Both the position numbers and the translations under genes were made by a program. 45,892 bases of DNA from Candidatus Binatia bacterium (GTDB taxonomy: Bacteria > Desulfobacterota_B > Binatia > UBA9968 > JAJDTQ01), in the NCBI GenBank assembly GCA_022827045.1, contig JAJDTQ010000122.1, positions 1-45,892 on the forward strand, in the 5' to 3' direction. Below, in pieces: positions 15,562-23,413 of the stretch. The first letter of the stretch is position 1. Every line of letters begins with the position of its first letter. A model generated the notes under the pieces. It made no database searches. It saw only the letters and a program-made list of their open reading frames with translations, and was not told the DNA's origin.

Positions 15562-16533
15562 TCAGGAGCGGGAGTCTGCCTCCAGAGCGTTCAGCAGTAC
15601 CCGCATGTCCTCCGGCACGGGCGCGGTCCATTCCAGGGTTTCGCCGGTTTCCGGGTGTTGCAGCCCGAGGCGCTCCGCGTGCAGCGCCTGCCGCCGGAAA
15701 TCCCGCAGCGACTCGGTGAGCGCTGTCCCTTGCCCCTTGCGGGCGGCGGCGCCCCGTCCACCGTACACCGGATCGCCGACCACCGGGTGTCCGATGTGGG
15801 CCATGTGCACCCGGATCTGGTGGGTACGTCCGGATTCCAGCCGGACCGTCAACAGCGTGTGGTTCCGGTACGCCGCCCTCACGCCGTAGTGGCTGGTGGC
15901 CTCCTTGCCCCGCCGTTGCACCGACATGCGTGTGCGGTGCACGGGATGCCGTCCGATGGACGCCGTGACCGACCCGCCGGCGCGGACGGCGCCCCGCACC
16001 AGCGCCACGTACTCCCGCTTGATGCGCTGCGCCTGCAGCTCCCGGACCAGTCGCAGCCGCACCGCGTCGGTCTTGGCCACCACCAGGAGGCCCGACGTGT
16101 CCTTGTCCAGCCGGTGGACGATGCCGGCCCTGGGGACGGCCTCGAGGGCGGGGGCGTGGTGCATCACCGCGTTCAGCAGCGTGCCCTCGGGATTGCCCGC
16201 GCCGGGATGGACCACCATCCCGGGAGGCTTGTTGACCACCAGCAGCGCGGCGTCCTCGTGGACGATGTCCAGGGGTATCGCCTGCGCCTTCCAGGAAACC
16301 TCGGCGGGCTCCGGCACCTCGATCTCGATGGAGGCGCCGGCGGCGACCTTGTCCGAGCATTCCGGGATGCTGCCGTCGATCCGGACATGCCCGTCCCGCA
16401 CCCATCGCTGGAGCCTGGATCGCGAGTAGTCGGGCAGGAGCGCCGCCAGGGTCGCATCCAGCCGCTTCCCGTGGAGCGTTTGCGGCACGGTTACGCGGAT
16501 CTCCGACTCCCGGGTTGTTGTGGTCGTGGTCAT
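15562..16533 (-). CDS. RluD/RluA family pseudouridine synthase
   Basis: This protein has 323 residues from ATG 16533 (MTTTTTTRESE); a longer frame exists upstream but is less likely. It has an N-terminal S4 RNA-binding domain (KRLDATLAALLPDYSRSRLQRWVRDGHVRIDG). The catalytic domain follows, with the HRLDKDTSG motif whose Asp attacks uridine, and the conserved RTHQIRVHMAHIGHPVVGDPVYGG segment. The layout and length match RluD, which modifies helix 69 of 23S rRNA, but RluC or RluB-like specificity cannot be excluded. It is divergent from the UbiD gene and upstream of the selenoprotein. It is an ordinary housekeeping gene. Confidence 0.93.
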   Translation of the reverse strand: MTTTTTTRESEIRVTVPQTLHGKRLDATLAALLPDYSRSRLQRWVRDGHVRIDGSIPECSDKVAAGASIEIEVPEPAEVSWKAQAIPLDIVHEDAALLVVNKPPGMVVHPGAGNPEGTLLNAVMHHAPALEAVPRAGIVHRLDKDTSGLLVVAKTDAVRLRLVRELQAQRIKREYVALVRGAVRAGGSVTASIGRHPVHRTRMSVQRRGKEATSHYGVRAAYRNHTLLTVRLESGRTHQIRVHMAHIGHPVVGDPVYGGRGAAARKGQGTALTESLRDFRRQALHAERLGLQHPETGETLEWTAPVPEDMRVLLNALEADSRS

Positions 16534-16700
16534 GGGCAGAGGCCGCGGGGACGATGCTGAAACGTGTCGAACCAAGCCCAAGCTTGTTCCGTTCGAATGA
16601 CTATTGCAACGCAAGTGACGCCCCTCGGGGCCCGGCCGGCGGACCGTTTTGCGGAAACAGGCGCATTGACGGGCACGTTGGCGGGCCGTACACTCGGGCG

Positions 16701-18065
16701 ATGGACCTGAGAACCTACATCGATTCGGTCAAGCGCCTTGCGCCCGAGCGCCTGCTGGAGGTCACCGACAAGCACAACATCGATCTGGAAGTGTGCGCCA
16801 TGATCGCCGACCTGGAGAAGCAAAAGCGGGAGCCGCTCGTGCTCTTCTCCAACATCGACAACCTGAGCGGCGAGCCCTCCGAGTTCCCTCTCCTGATGAA
16901 CGTGTTCGCATCCCGTGCGGCCTGCGCGGTGGCTCTGGACCTGCCGCCCGAGCAGTCCGGACGGGAGCTGATGCTGGAGTTCCAGGCCCGTGAGGCGCGG
17001 CGCGAAAAGCCCGTGGTGGTGGACGCCGCCGACGCCCCGGTAAAGCAGGTCACGATGGACCCCAACCTCCACTTCCTGCCCGTGCTGACGCACCACGTCG
17101 CGGACCTCGGTCCCTACCTGACCATGACCTGGTGCGCCAGGGACCCGGACACCGGCGTCTACAACTCCTCGTTTCACCGTTGCTACGTGCGTGACCCCAA
17201 CCACCTCGTCATGTTCTTCGAGAGGCGGCATCTCTGGGACTACTTCGTCCGGGCGGAAGAGCGCGGCGAGGCGCTGCCGGTGGCCTGCGTCGTCGGCCAC
17301 CACCCGGCCTACTACCTGGGCAACTGCATCCTCAACGGCATCGCCGACGACGAGTACGAGAGCATCGGCGGGCTCATGGGCGAGCCGTTGCGGCTGGTGC
17401 CGTCCGAGACCTTCGGCGACGAGCTGCTGGTGCCCGCGGACGCCGAGATGGTCATCGAGGGCCGGGTGCTGCCGCACCGGCGGGAGGTGGAAGGCCCTTT
17501 CGGGGACTTCACCGGCCTGTACGGGGATCCCGGAAAATCGCCGGTGGTGGAGATCACCGCCATCACCCACCGGCGCGGCGCCTGGTGCATGGACATCCTG
17601 GCAGGCCACCGGGACCACCGCCTGCTGGGGGCCGTGCCCAAGGAAGGCAGCATCTACCGCAAGGTGCAGGCGGTGGTGCCGACGGTCCAATCGGTGTGCC
17701 TGCCCCTGAGCGGCGCCGGCCGGTTCCACTGCTACATCAGCATCGACAAGCGCTGCGAGGGCGAGGCCAAGCTGGCGGCCATGGCCGCGTTCACCGGCTC
17801 GGAGCTGCTCAAGCACGTTGTCGTCGTGGACGCCGACATCGATGTGTACGACGAGGAGGAGGTGCTGTGGGCCGTGGCCACGCGGGTGGACGCGGCCACC
17901 GACATCTCCATCATCGACCGCGTCAAGGGCAGCCGCCTGGACCCCGTGCATCCGGGCAAGGACTGGGGATCGAAGCTCATCGTCGACGCCTGCCGCAACG
18001 AGGACATCGAGTTCCCCGACCGCATCGCGGCCGCGGAGTACCGGCCGAAGCGTGCGAAGGATTGA
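16701..18065 (+). CDS. UbiD family (prenylated-FMN) decarboxylase
   Basis: This 454-residue UbiD-type enzyme has the normal length. The family reversibly decarboxylates aromatic or alpha,beta-unsaturated acids using prenyl-FMN made by a UbiX partner, which is not in this window. Recognisable segments are NSSFHRCYVRD (cofactor-binding Asn and basic residues), PAYYLGNCILNGIADDEYESIGGLMG, EGPFGDFTGLYGDPGKSPV with the conserved acidic residue, and HVVVVDADIDVYDEEEVLWAVATR. The C-terminal end is short compared with ubiquinone-pathway UbiD. With oxygenase and decarboxylase-like genes nearby, a catabolic role is more likely than ubiquinone synthesis. Confidence 0.93.
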   Translation: MDLRTYIDSVKRLAPERLLEVTDKHNIDLEVCAMIADLEKQKREPLVLFSNIDNLSGEPSEFPLLMNVFASRAACAVALDLPPEQSGRELMLEFQAREARREKPVVVDAADAPVKQVTMDPNLHFLPVLTHHVADLGPYLTMTWCARDPDTGVYNSSFHRCYVRDPNHLVMFFERRHLWDYFVRAEERGEALPVACVVGHHPAYYLGNCILNGIADDEYESIGGLMGEPLRLVPSETFGDELLVPADAEMVIEGRVLPHRREVEGPFGDFTGLYGDPGKSPVVEITAITHRRGAWCMDILAGHRDHRLLGAVPKEGSIYRKVQAVVPTVQSVCLPLSGAGRFHCYISIDKRCEGEAKLAAMAAFTGSELLKHVVVVDADIDVYDEEEVLWAVATRVDAATDISIIDRVKGSRLDPVHPGKDWGSKLIVDACRNEDIEFPDRIAAAEYRPKRAKD

Positions 18066-18113
18066 GCAGGTCTTGGCCATGACAGGCACCCACGGCGGCC
18101 GCGGCGAGCGTTC

Positions 18114-18563
18114 ATGAGCGGCGAGGAACATCCGGTAGACCCGGAAGCGGAAGAGCCGCGGGTCCGGGTGACGCAGATAGCCTGCGCCCGGTGCGGCGAG
18201 GATTGGCGCATGGCCTGGCGCATCAGCAACCTCACCACTTCCGAGATGCGGTTGCTGGATGTGCGGTTCCCGCACGGGCGGTTCCGCAGCGGCCTCCGGG
18301 AGCTCGCGGACGTCCGGGTCGTGCCGTCGGCAAGCACGGACCTGGAGGCCGTGGTCGCCTGCCAAGGCAGGGACGGCGAGGTGGTGGAGAATACGTTCTT
18401 GATCACTACCGTCGAATGGCGGAAAGTCCTCTGGCGGGTCCTGGCGCGCATGACGGTGCGCTTCGCGCCGGACGGGTCGCCGGATGCGGCCACCGAGCTT
18501 GTGACGGTTCAGCGGGTGGGGTTCTCCGACCCCGGAGGTCCGGAGAAGGCATCGAGGGCCTGA
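18114..18563 (+). CDS. hypothetical protein, 149 residues
   Basis: This is a soluble protein with no signal or membrane segment. It has an N-terminal acidic stretch, a Cys pair in IACARCGEDWRMAWRISN, and a strand-rich middle (MRLLDVRFPHGRFRS, FLITTVEWRKVLWRVLARMTVRF). It follows the UbiD gene by 48 bases in the same direction and may be co-transcribed. Codon use is normal for the window. I do not recognise a family. The pattern resembles a beta-sandwich protein that binds a partner, but this is a guess. Confidence 0.55.
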   Translation: MSGEEHPVDPEAEEPRVRVTQIACARCGEDWRMAWRISNLTTSEMRLLDVRFPHGRFRSGLRELADVRVVPSASTDLEAVVACQGRDGEVVENTFLITTVEWRKVLWRVLARMTVRFAPDGSPDAATELVTVQRVGFSDPGGPEKASRA

Positions 18564-18619
18564 CGGTTGGCACCAAATGATGACGCTAGAATGTGCTTTG
18601 TAGTTGACTGGAGGAAAGC

Positions 18620-18835
18620 ATGACCGAACGGGAACAGTACATCTTCAAGCGCATGGGTGGCTGATACGGCAATTGAGGCCTCGGCTTCGAAGAGACCGCG
18701 GGTATGGTCTCCAACACCCTGAAGATGGAACTCGACGACCTCGTCGCGACGCTGAAACGCGTCGGCGAGACCTGTGGCGAGGACCCCGAGTACCAGAAGC
18801 TGCGCGCGCCGCTGCCGGACGACTGGCCGATGTAG
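18620..18835 (+). CDS. novel 71-residue protein with two selenocysteine codons (U-x3-U)
   Basis: An excellent ribosome site (GGAGGA, 18610-18615) precedes ATG 18620. The frame continues to TAG 18833-18835 through two TGA codons at 18662 and 18674, giving MGG-Sec-YGN-Sec-GLGFEE with Sec at residues 15 and 19. Codons on both sides have the same strong G/C third-position bias as the neighbours, as expected of coding DNA. A 6-bp hairpin (18692-18711) with a G-starting loop lies 15 bases after the second TGA, a SECIS-like position. The rest is helical and acidic (MVSNTLKMELDDLVATLKRVGE), with Cys58 and a Trp/Pro end. A Cys-x3-Cys version would be a small redox or metal-binding protein. I do not recognise the family. 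Confidence 0.75.
18692..18711 (+). promoter_or_regulatory. SECIS-like hairpin of the double-Sec gene
   Basis: The stem GAGACC (18692-18697) and GGTCTC (18706-18711) encloses the loop GCGGGTAT. The loop begins 22 bases after the second TGA and 34 after the first, both within the range described for bacterial SECIS. The first loop base is G, as required. One element may serve both Sec codons. Confidence 0.6.
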
Positions 18836-18842
18836 CCGGCCC

Positions 18843-19613
18843 TCAGGCCTGCCGCACCTTCGGCAGGCCCGCCTCGGCCTGACGCGGGTCGAAGGGCCGG
18901 ACTCCGGGCCAGAAGTCCCGCCGGCCGGTCATGGCCTGGACGTGGCCGTCCCATTCCAGCGTGAAGGCGGTGATGCCGAGCTTGACGGCGCGGCGGATCT
19001 TCTCCCGGATTTCGTCATCGACGGCGGCCCGGCGGAGGGTATCTATTTGCCGGGAGCCGTGCCCCACGTCTTGTTCCGCGTGAACGCGATACGTTTCCAC
19101 CTGCCGCTCCGAAAAACCGTAGTGCCCCACCAGCTCCTTGTAGGCCCGGGCGGCCGCGCCGTCCGGGCCGCCGTGCTGGCTCTCGACGAAGGCGAGCATG
19201 GCCACGCCCTCCAGCGCGGACCTGCGCTGGCAGCAGCCGATGATCATCTCGATGGCCGCCAGGGTGCCCGGCGTGGGCTCCGCGTTGTCCGCCTCCTCGC
19301 GGGATATCCCGGCTTCCTCCAGGAACTGGTACATGATGTCCACGTGGCTGCGGTCGCCGGACAGCTCCTCCAGGAAGTTCTCCAGCACCACGTCCGCCAG
19401 GCCCTGCTCCCGGTTCGCCACCGCGTTGACCGCCATGTACCCGAAGTAGATGGGGTTGGTGCGCACGCGCAGGTAGTGCTGCACCTCTCCCAGGACGATC
19501 TGCTCGCGGGTCCACCGGTGGTCGACGATGCCCTTGAACCAGGGATGCTCCACCATTGGCACCTGGTTTGCATAGTCCCACAACTCGTCGATGAACTGAT
19601 CCGGTGACGTCAC
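18843..19613 (-). CDS. haem-oxygenase-fold enzyme (PqqC/TenA/CADD-like)
   Basis: This 256-residue, mostly helical protein has the PqqC/TenA-type fold: ELWDYANQVPMVEHPWFKGIVDHRWTREQI, then Tyr/Glu/His-rich helices. Candidate metal ligands are Glu in VLGEVQHYL, and the Glu/His residues in FVESQHGG and HAEQDVGH. These resemble haem-oxygenase-like diiron oxidases, which activate O2 on small molecules, and the metal-free PqqC. It converges on the double-Sec gene with only a 7-base gap. No PQQ or thiamine biosynthesis genes accompany it, so the substrate is open. Confidence 0.8.
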   Translation of the reverse strand: MTSPDQFIDELWDYANQVPMVEHPWFKGIVDHRWTREQIVLGEVQHYLRVRTNPIYFGYMAVNAVANREQGLADVVLENFLEELSGDRSHVDIMYQFLEEAGISREEADNAEPTPGTLAAIEMIIGCCQRRSALEGVAMLAFVESQHGGPDGAAARAYKELVGHYGFSERQVETYRVHAEQDVGHGSRQIDTLRRAAVDDEIREKIRRAVKLGITAFTLEWDGHVQAMTGRRDFWPGVRPFDPRQAEAGLPKVRQA

Positions 19614-19765
19614 GGCGGCACCTCCTCGGCGGGATTGAACCGGCCCATGTAAACGAGCATACTCGTATCAAAGGGGTAATCCAATAGCGGCGGAGGCCGT
19701 CGGCAGGGGTCGATGGGGGACCGGCGTGGAGGCCGGGTATCGACCCGACATTCAGGAGCGGGAAT

Positions 19766-20233
19766 ATGCCTTGGTGGGGCTGGGTCAGCATCGGAATCAT
19801 CTTGATGGGCGTGGAGTTGACGGCCGTCGACGCGGCTTTCTACCTTATTTTCGTGGGCGCCGCCGCGGTCTGCATCGGGATCATCGGGCTGGCGGGAGTG
19901 GACCTGCCGGTGTGGGGTCAATTGCTGGGCTTCGCGATTCTCGCGGTGGTGTCCATGGTGATGTTTCGGGGGAGGCTCTACGACCGGATTCGGGGAGGCT
20001 TGCCGGGTTTCGAGTACCAGGTGGCCGGCCGGATCGTATCGGTGGATGAAGATGTTCCGCTGGGCGGACAGACCCGGGTCGACTTGCAGGGGACACAATG
20101 GACCGCGGTGAACGTCGGTCCCGGGCCCATTGCCGCGGGCGATCGCGCACGGGTGGTCGGGAGAGACAGCCTGAATCTGTCCATCGAAGGGTTGACGGAC
20201 AATGCAGCGAATGAGTCGAGGGAGGAGAAATAG
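19766..20233 (+). CDS. NfeD-family membrane protein
   Basis: This 155-residue protein has an N-terminal membrane part of about three to four helices (WGWVSIGIILMGVELTAVDAAFYLIFVGAAAV, LLGFAILAVVSMVMF). A C-terminal OB-fold domain follows (EYQVAGRIVSVDEDVPLGGQTRVDLQGTQW, ending in GDRARVVGRDSLNLSIEG). This is the short NfeD form without the ClpP-like protease. It abuts the stomatin-like gene directly: TAG 20231-20233 is followed at once by ATG 20234. Such pairs are conserved and are thought to organise membrane microdomains and protein quality control. Confidence 0.92.
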   Translation: MPWWGWVSIGIILMGVELTAVDAAFYLIFVGAAAVCIGIIGLAGVDLPVWGQLLGFAILAVVSMVMFRGRLYDRIRGGLPGFEYQVAGRIVSVDEDVPLGGQTRVDLQGTQWTAVNVGPGPIAAGDRARVVGRDSLNLSIEGLTDNAANESREEK

Positions 20234-21193
20234 ATGGATGCCAATCTCGGGTTCCTGATCACGGCGGGCGTCATCGCTCTCGTGGTGCTGGTGGTGCTGA
20301 TCAAGACCGCGGTGGTGGTGCCCCAGCAGAATGCCTACGTCATCGAGAACCTCGGCAAGTTCTCACGCACGCTCAAGCCCGGATTCAACATCCTGGTGCC
20401 GTTCCTGGAGCGGGTGGCCTACCGGCACAGCCTGAAGGAGCACGCCCTGGATATCGAGGAGCAGATCTGCATCACCTCCGACAACGTCCAGGTGGGAGTG
20501 GACGGGGTGCTCTACATGCAGGTGGTGGACCCGGAGAGAGCCTCCTACGGTATCGGCAACTATGTCTTCGCCATCTCCCAGCTCGCGCAGACCACGCTCC
20601 GCAGCGAGATCGGCAAGATCGAGCTGGACAAGACTTTCGAGGAGAGGGGGCACATAAACCAGAGCGTGGTCGAAGAGCTCGACAAGGCCTCCGATCCCTG
20701 GGGGGTCAAGGTGCTCCGGTACGAGATCAAGAACATCAACCCGCCGTCGGACGTGCTCTCCGCCATGGAGAAGCAGATGCGGGCGGAGCGGGAAAAGCGC
20801 GCCACCGTGCTGTCGTCCGAGGGTGAACGGGACGCCAAGATCAACGAGGCCGAAGGCGAGAAGCAGCAGGTCATCAAGGCGTCGGAAGCCGCGAAGCAGC
20901 GGCAGATCAACGAGGCGGAAGGGGAGGCGGCCGCTATTCTCGCCGTGGCCGGCGCCACCGCCGAAGGTCTGAAGAAGGTGGCGGAGGCCCTCGACTCCGA
21001 AGGCGGGGACAAGGCCATGCAGCTCCGGGTCGCCGAGAACTACCTGGAGCGGTTCGGCAGCCTCGCCAAGGAAGGCAACACCCTCATCGTGCCGGCGAAC
21101 CTGAGCGACCTCACCTCCATGATCGGCGCCGCCACCACGGTGCTGGGCCACACCCAGAGGCGGGGCAACCAGGACCCGGGACAGAGCGCGTAG
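20234..21193 (+). CDS. stomatin/SPFH (band 7) family protein, QmcA-like
   Basis: This 319-residue protein has an N-terminal membrane anchor (ITAGVIALVVLVVLIKTAVVVP) and an SPFH domain (VPQQNAYVIENLGKFSRTL, then DPERASYGIGNYVFAISQLAQTTLRSEIGKIELDKTF). The typical coiled coil follows (EKQMRAEREKRATVLSSEGERDAKINEAEGE). The length and motifs match the QmcA/paraslipin group. It directly follows and partners the NfeD gene. It acts at the inner membrane as an oligomeric scaffold, with likely roles in membrane stress and proteolysis control. Confidence 0.94.
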   Translation: MDANLGFLITAGVIALVVLVVLIKTAVVVPQQNAYVIENLGKFSRTLKPGFNILVPFLERVAYRHSLKEHALDIEEQICITSDNVQVGVDGVLYMQVVDPERASYGIGNYVFAISQLAQTTLRSEIGKIELDKTFEERGHINQSVVEELDKASDPWGVKVLRYEIKNINPPSDVLSAMEKQMRAEREKRATVLSSEGERDAKINEAEGEKQQVIKASEAAKQRQINEAEGEAAAILAVAGATAEGLKKVAEALDSEGGDKAMQLRVAENYLERFGSLAKEGNTLIVPANLSDLTSMIGAATTVLGHTQRRGNQDPGQSA

Positions 21194-21217
21194 CAGGGAG
21201 ACCGGAGTCGGAGTGCC

Positions 21218-21526
21218 GTGCCGAGCCACCCCTCGGAAGACCCCAAGGTCGTTGCGCTGCTGGCGGGCCTGGTGCGGGCCTTCAGGGCGGGGGACATCGA
21301 GATGCGCTTCGACGAAGCGGACGGCGCGATTCTGCGGAGGTTGGGCGACGAGGGTTTGGTGGATCTCGCGAACGACGGTTTCCGACTAGACGAGGCCGGA
21401 GGGTCCTATGCGGTGCGGTCGCATGTGCCGCCGGTGACACCCAAGGGGATTCTTTTCCTGGAGCGCCTTCCCATCGACCAGTACGCTGACCGCCCGGGCC
21501 TGTTTCGGTTCCTCGGCTGGCTGTGA
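21218..21526 (+). CDS. hypothetical protein, 102 residues
   Basis: This protein starts at GTG 21218, 24 bases after the stomatin-like gene in the same direction, and is probably the third gene of that unit. It looks soluble, with an N-terminal helix (VVALLAGLVRAFRAGDIEM), an acidic middle and the ending FRFLGWL. The pattern LRRLGDEGLVDLANDGFRLDEAGGSY resembles a winged-helix fragment, but I do not assign a family. Confidence 0.6.
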   Translation: MPSHPSEDPKVVALLAGLVRAFRAGDIEMRFDEADGAILRRLGDEGLVDLANDGFRLDEAGGSYAVRSHVPPVTPKGILFLERLPIDQYADRPGLFRFLGWL

Positions 21527-21536
21527 CACGCTCCGT

Positions 21537-21635
21537 ACCGTCATTCCGGCGAACGGGCCGTGTCAAGACTCTCCGTGGTTGGCGATATGACACCGACGCC
21601 CGGTATCGTCATTCCGGCGAGAGCCGGAATCCAGG
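21537..21635. repeat. two copies of the ATTCCGGC palindromic repeat
   Basis: A partial copy (GTCATTCCGGCGAACG, 21540-21555) and a full one are present. The full copy has ATTCCGGC (21611-21618), GAGA and GCCGGAAT (21623-21630), continuing CCAGGGG. They belong to the same family as 1490-1520. They fill the spacer before the MmgE/PrpD gene. Confidence 0.75.
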
Positions 21636-21672
21636 GGCGGTCGGGCGGCGCTCCTGTGTAAAGGAAGCACAT

Positions 21673-23031
21673 ATGAACGAGCTCGCAGGCAAGGTTTCGG
21701 CATTCGTCGTCGATAATGATTTCGACAAGCTGCCGCCGGACGTTGTCGTTGCGGCGAAGGCCGCGTTCCTGGACTGCGTCGGCGTCGCGCTGGCGGGCTC
21801 GGACGAGGAGAGCGCGCGCATTTGTGGCGCGCTGGCCCAACAGGAATCCCGGGCCGCCGAGGCCACGGTCATCGGCCAGGGTTTCCGGACGTCCGCCACG
21901 CTGGCGGCGCTGTGCAACGGCACCTCGGCCCACGCCCTGGACTTCGACCACAGCTATCTCATGGGGCAACCCACCGCCGGCCTGATCCCGGCCGTGCTGA
22001 CCATGGGGGAAGCGACGGAGGTGAGCGGCAGGGACGTCCTTGCCGCTTATGTCGCGGGTTTCGAGGTGGTGTCGCGCTTGGCTCGGTCCATTCCGCAGCT
22101 CTCCACCCACGGCCACTGGCACGCCACCTCCAGTATCGGCGCGGTGGGGGCGGCGGCCTGTTGCGCCCGCCTCGCGGGGTTGGACGCCGCGGGCGCGCGC
22201 AACGCCCTCGGCATCGCCGCTTCCATGGCGTCGGGGATGGTGTGGAACTTCGCGACCATGACCAAGCCGCTGCACTCGGGTCTGGCGGCGCAGAACGGCG
22301 TGCTGGCGGCGCGCCTGGCCGGGCAGGGTTTCACCTCCAGCCCGGCGGCGCTGGAGGAGGGCAAGGGGCTGCTCGACTGCTTCGGCCGCGGACTCGACTG
22401 CGACGCCGCCCCGTTCGAGACCCTCGGCAGCGGCTTCGACCTCACCGGCATCGGCGTCAGCGTCAAGCCGTATCCCTGCGGCGGCCTGACCCACTCGGCC
22501 GTGGATGCGGTGCTGGAACTGTGTCAGGAGGGCCTTCGACCGGATCAGCTGGATTCCATGCGGGTGGGTGTGACGTCCCAGGTCTTCGATCGGATCATGA
22601 ACGCGCTGCCGGCCAACGGCATCGAGTCCAAGTTCAGCATGCCCTACATCCTGGCGAGGGCGCTCGTGGACGGGGCCCTGGTGCTGGATACGTTCACGGA
22701 CGAGGCCGCGGCGGACCCGGCGGTCCGGCGCATCGCGGAAACCATCGTCATGGAGCTGGATACCGGCCTCGTCGAAACCGCGGACGGGGCCCGTCCCGCC
22801 GACGTAACGGTCCGGCTCAAGGATGGCGGTGAGATGCGCTGCCGAGTGGACCACTCACGGGGCCGGCCTGAAAAGCCTTTGACCCCGGCGGAACTGCGGG
22901 AGAAGTTCGACACCTGCGCGGCCAGGGCGCTGGACCCCGAGCGAGTCGGGCAGGTCGCCGAGCTCATCGACGGCCTGGAGGGCCTGGAGAGTATCGGCGG
23001 GCTTTGCGAGCTATTGAGCGGGTCGAAGTGA
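21673..23031 (+). CDS. MmgE/PrpD family protein
   Basis: This protein has 452 residues from ATG 21673; the frame is open further upstream, but that part is repeat sequence. The family includes 2-methylcitrate dehydratase, cis-aconitate decarboxylase and iminodisuccinate epimerase. Characteristic segments are FLDCVGVALAG, NGTSAHALDFDHSYLMGQPTAGLIPAVL, THGHWHATSSIGAVGAAA, KPLHSGLAAQNGVLAA and VSVKPYPCGGLTHSAVDAVLEL. No prpB or prpC gene is near, so a dehydratase or epimerase for another dicarboxylate in catabolism is more likely than the methylcitrate cycle. Confidence 0.92.
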   Translation: MNELAGKVSAFVVDNDFDKLPPDVVVAAKAAFLDCVGVALAGSDEESARICGALAQQESRAAEATVIGQGFRTSATLAALCNGTSAHALDFDHSYLMGQPTAGLIPAVLTMGEATEVSGRDVLAAYVAGFEVVSRLARSIPQLSTHGHWHATSSIGAVGAAACCARLAGLDAAGARNALGIAASMASGMVWNFATMTKPLHSGLAAQNGVLAARLAGQGFTSSPAALEEGKGLLDCFGRGLDCDAAPFETLGSGFDLTGIGVSVKPYPCGGLTHSAVDAVLELCQEGLRPDQLDSMRVGVTSQVFDRIMNALPANGIESKFSMPYILARALVDGALVLDTFTDEAAADPAVRRIAETIVMELDTGLVETADGARPADVTVRLKDGGEMRCRVDHSRGRPEKPLTPAELREKFDTCAARALDPERVGQVAELIDGLEGLESIGGLCELLSGSK

Positions 23032-23046
23032 CCGGATGGGAACCGC

Positions 23047-23367
23047 TCAGTTGATGACCGACAACGCGGTCGCTTCGAGCGCCGTGACCACCATGGCCTC
23101 CCGGTCCAGCATGGCCTGGATGTCCGGGACCACTTCGTTCTTCCAGTAGTCGCTCTCCGCGATGGTCTTGGCGAAGGCTTCCTTCTGCTCCTGGCTGTCG
23201 AAGCGGCGCAGCCACACGTAGGTGTCGTCATCGTCCCGGCCGGTAAAGCTGCCGGAAATCACGACGCCGTTGGAAGCGTGGAACGGAAGGATTTTCTCTT
23301 CCATTGTCTTGACCCAGGCGTCGCGCTGGCCCGGTTTGGTCTTGTACTGGCGCAACTCGAAAAACAT
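23047..23367 (-). CDS. NIPSNAP family protein
   Basis: This 106-residue single-domain NIPSNAP (dimeric alpha/beta barrel) protein starts MFFELRQYKTKPGQRDAWVKTMEEKILPFH. The usual DDDTYVWLRRFDSQEQKEAFAKTI segment follows. Bacterial members often sit beside catabolic genes and may bind or transform small aromatic molecules; the exact role is unknown. It converges on the MmgE/PrpD gene with a 15-base gap and is 46 bases downstream of the Fe-S protein gene in the same direction. Confidence 0.88.
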   Translation of the reverse strand: MFFELRQYKTKPGQRDAWVKTMEEKILPFHASNGVVISGSFTGRDDDDTYVWLRRFDSQEQKEAFAKTIAESDYWKNEVVPDIQAMLDREAMVVTALEATALSVIN

Positions 23368-23413
23368 GTGATTCTCCCTTGATGGTGTTTTCCGTTTGGG
23401 TTGGTGAACGGCC

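Noticed and set aside
16530..18365. Long minus-strand open frame of 611 codons
   Set aside because: It is opposite the UbiD gene; GC-rich codon bias keeps the antisense frame open. Its translation is low-complexity, rich in His, Val and Arg, with no family pattern.
18620..18664. A 14-residue peptide ending at the first TGA
   Set aside because: Codon bias and the ribosome site support continuation to the TAG at 18833, and a SECIS-like hairpin follows.
14745..18835. TGA reassigned to a standard amino acid genome-wide
   Set aside because: Many genes here (the amidohydrolase, aldolase, oxygenase, HNH and UbiD genes, among others) end at TGA, so reassignment is not general; Sec at specific sites fits better.
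21523..21672. N-terminal extension of the MmgE/PrpD protein
   Set aside because: The region consists of palindromic repeats; family homology begins at ATG 21673.
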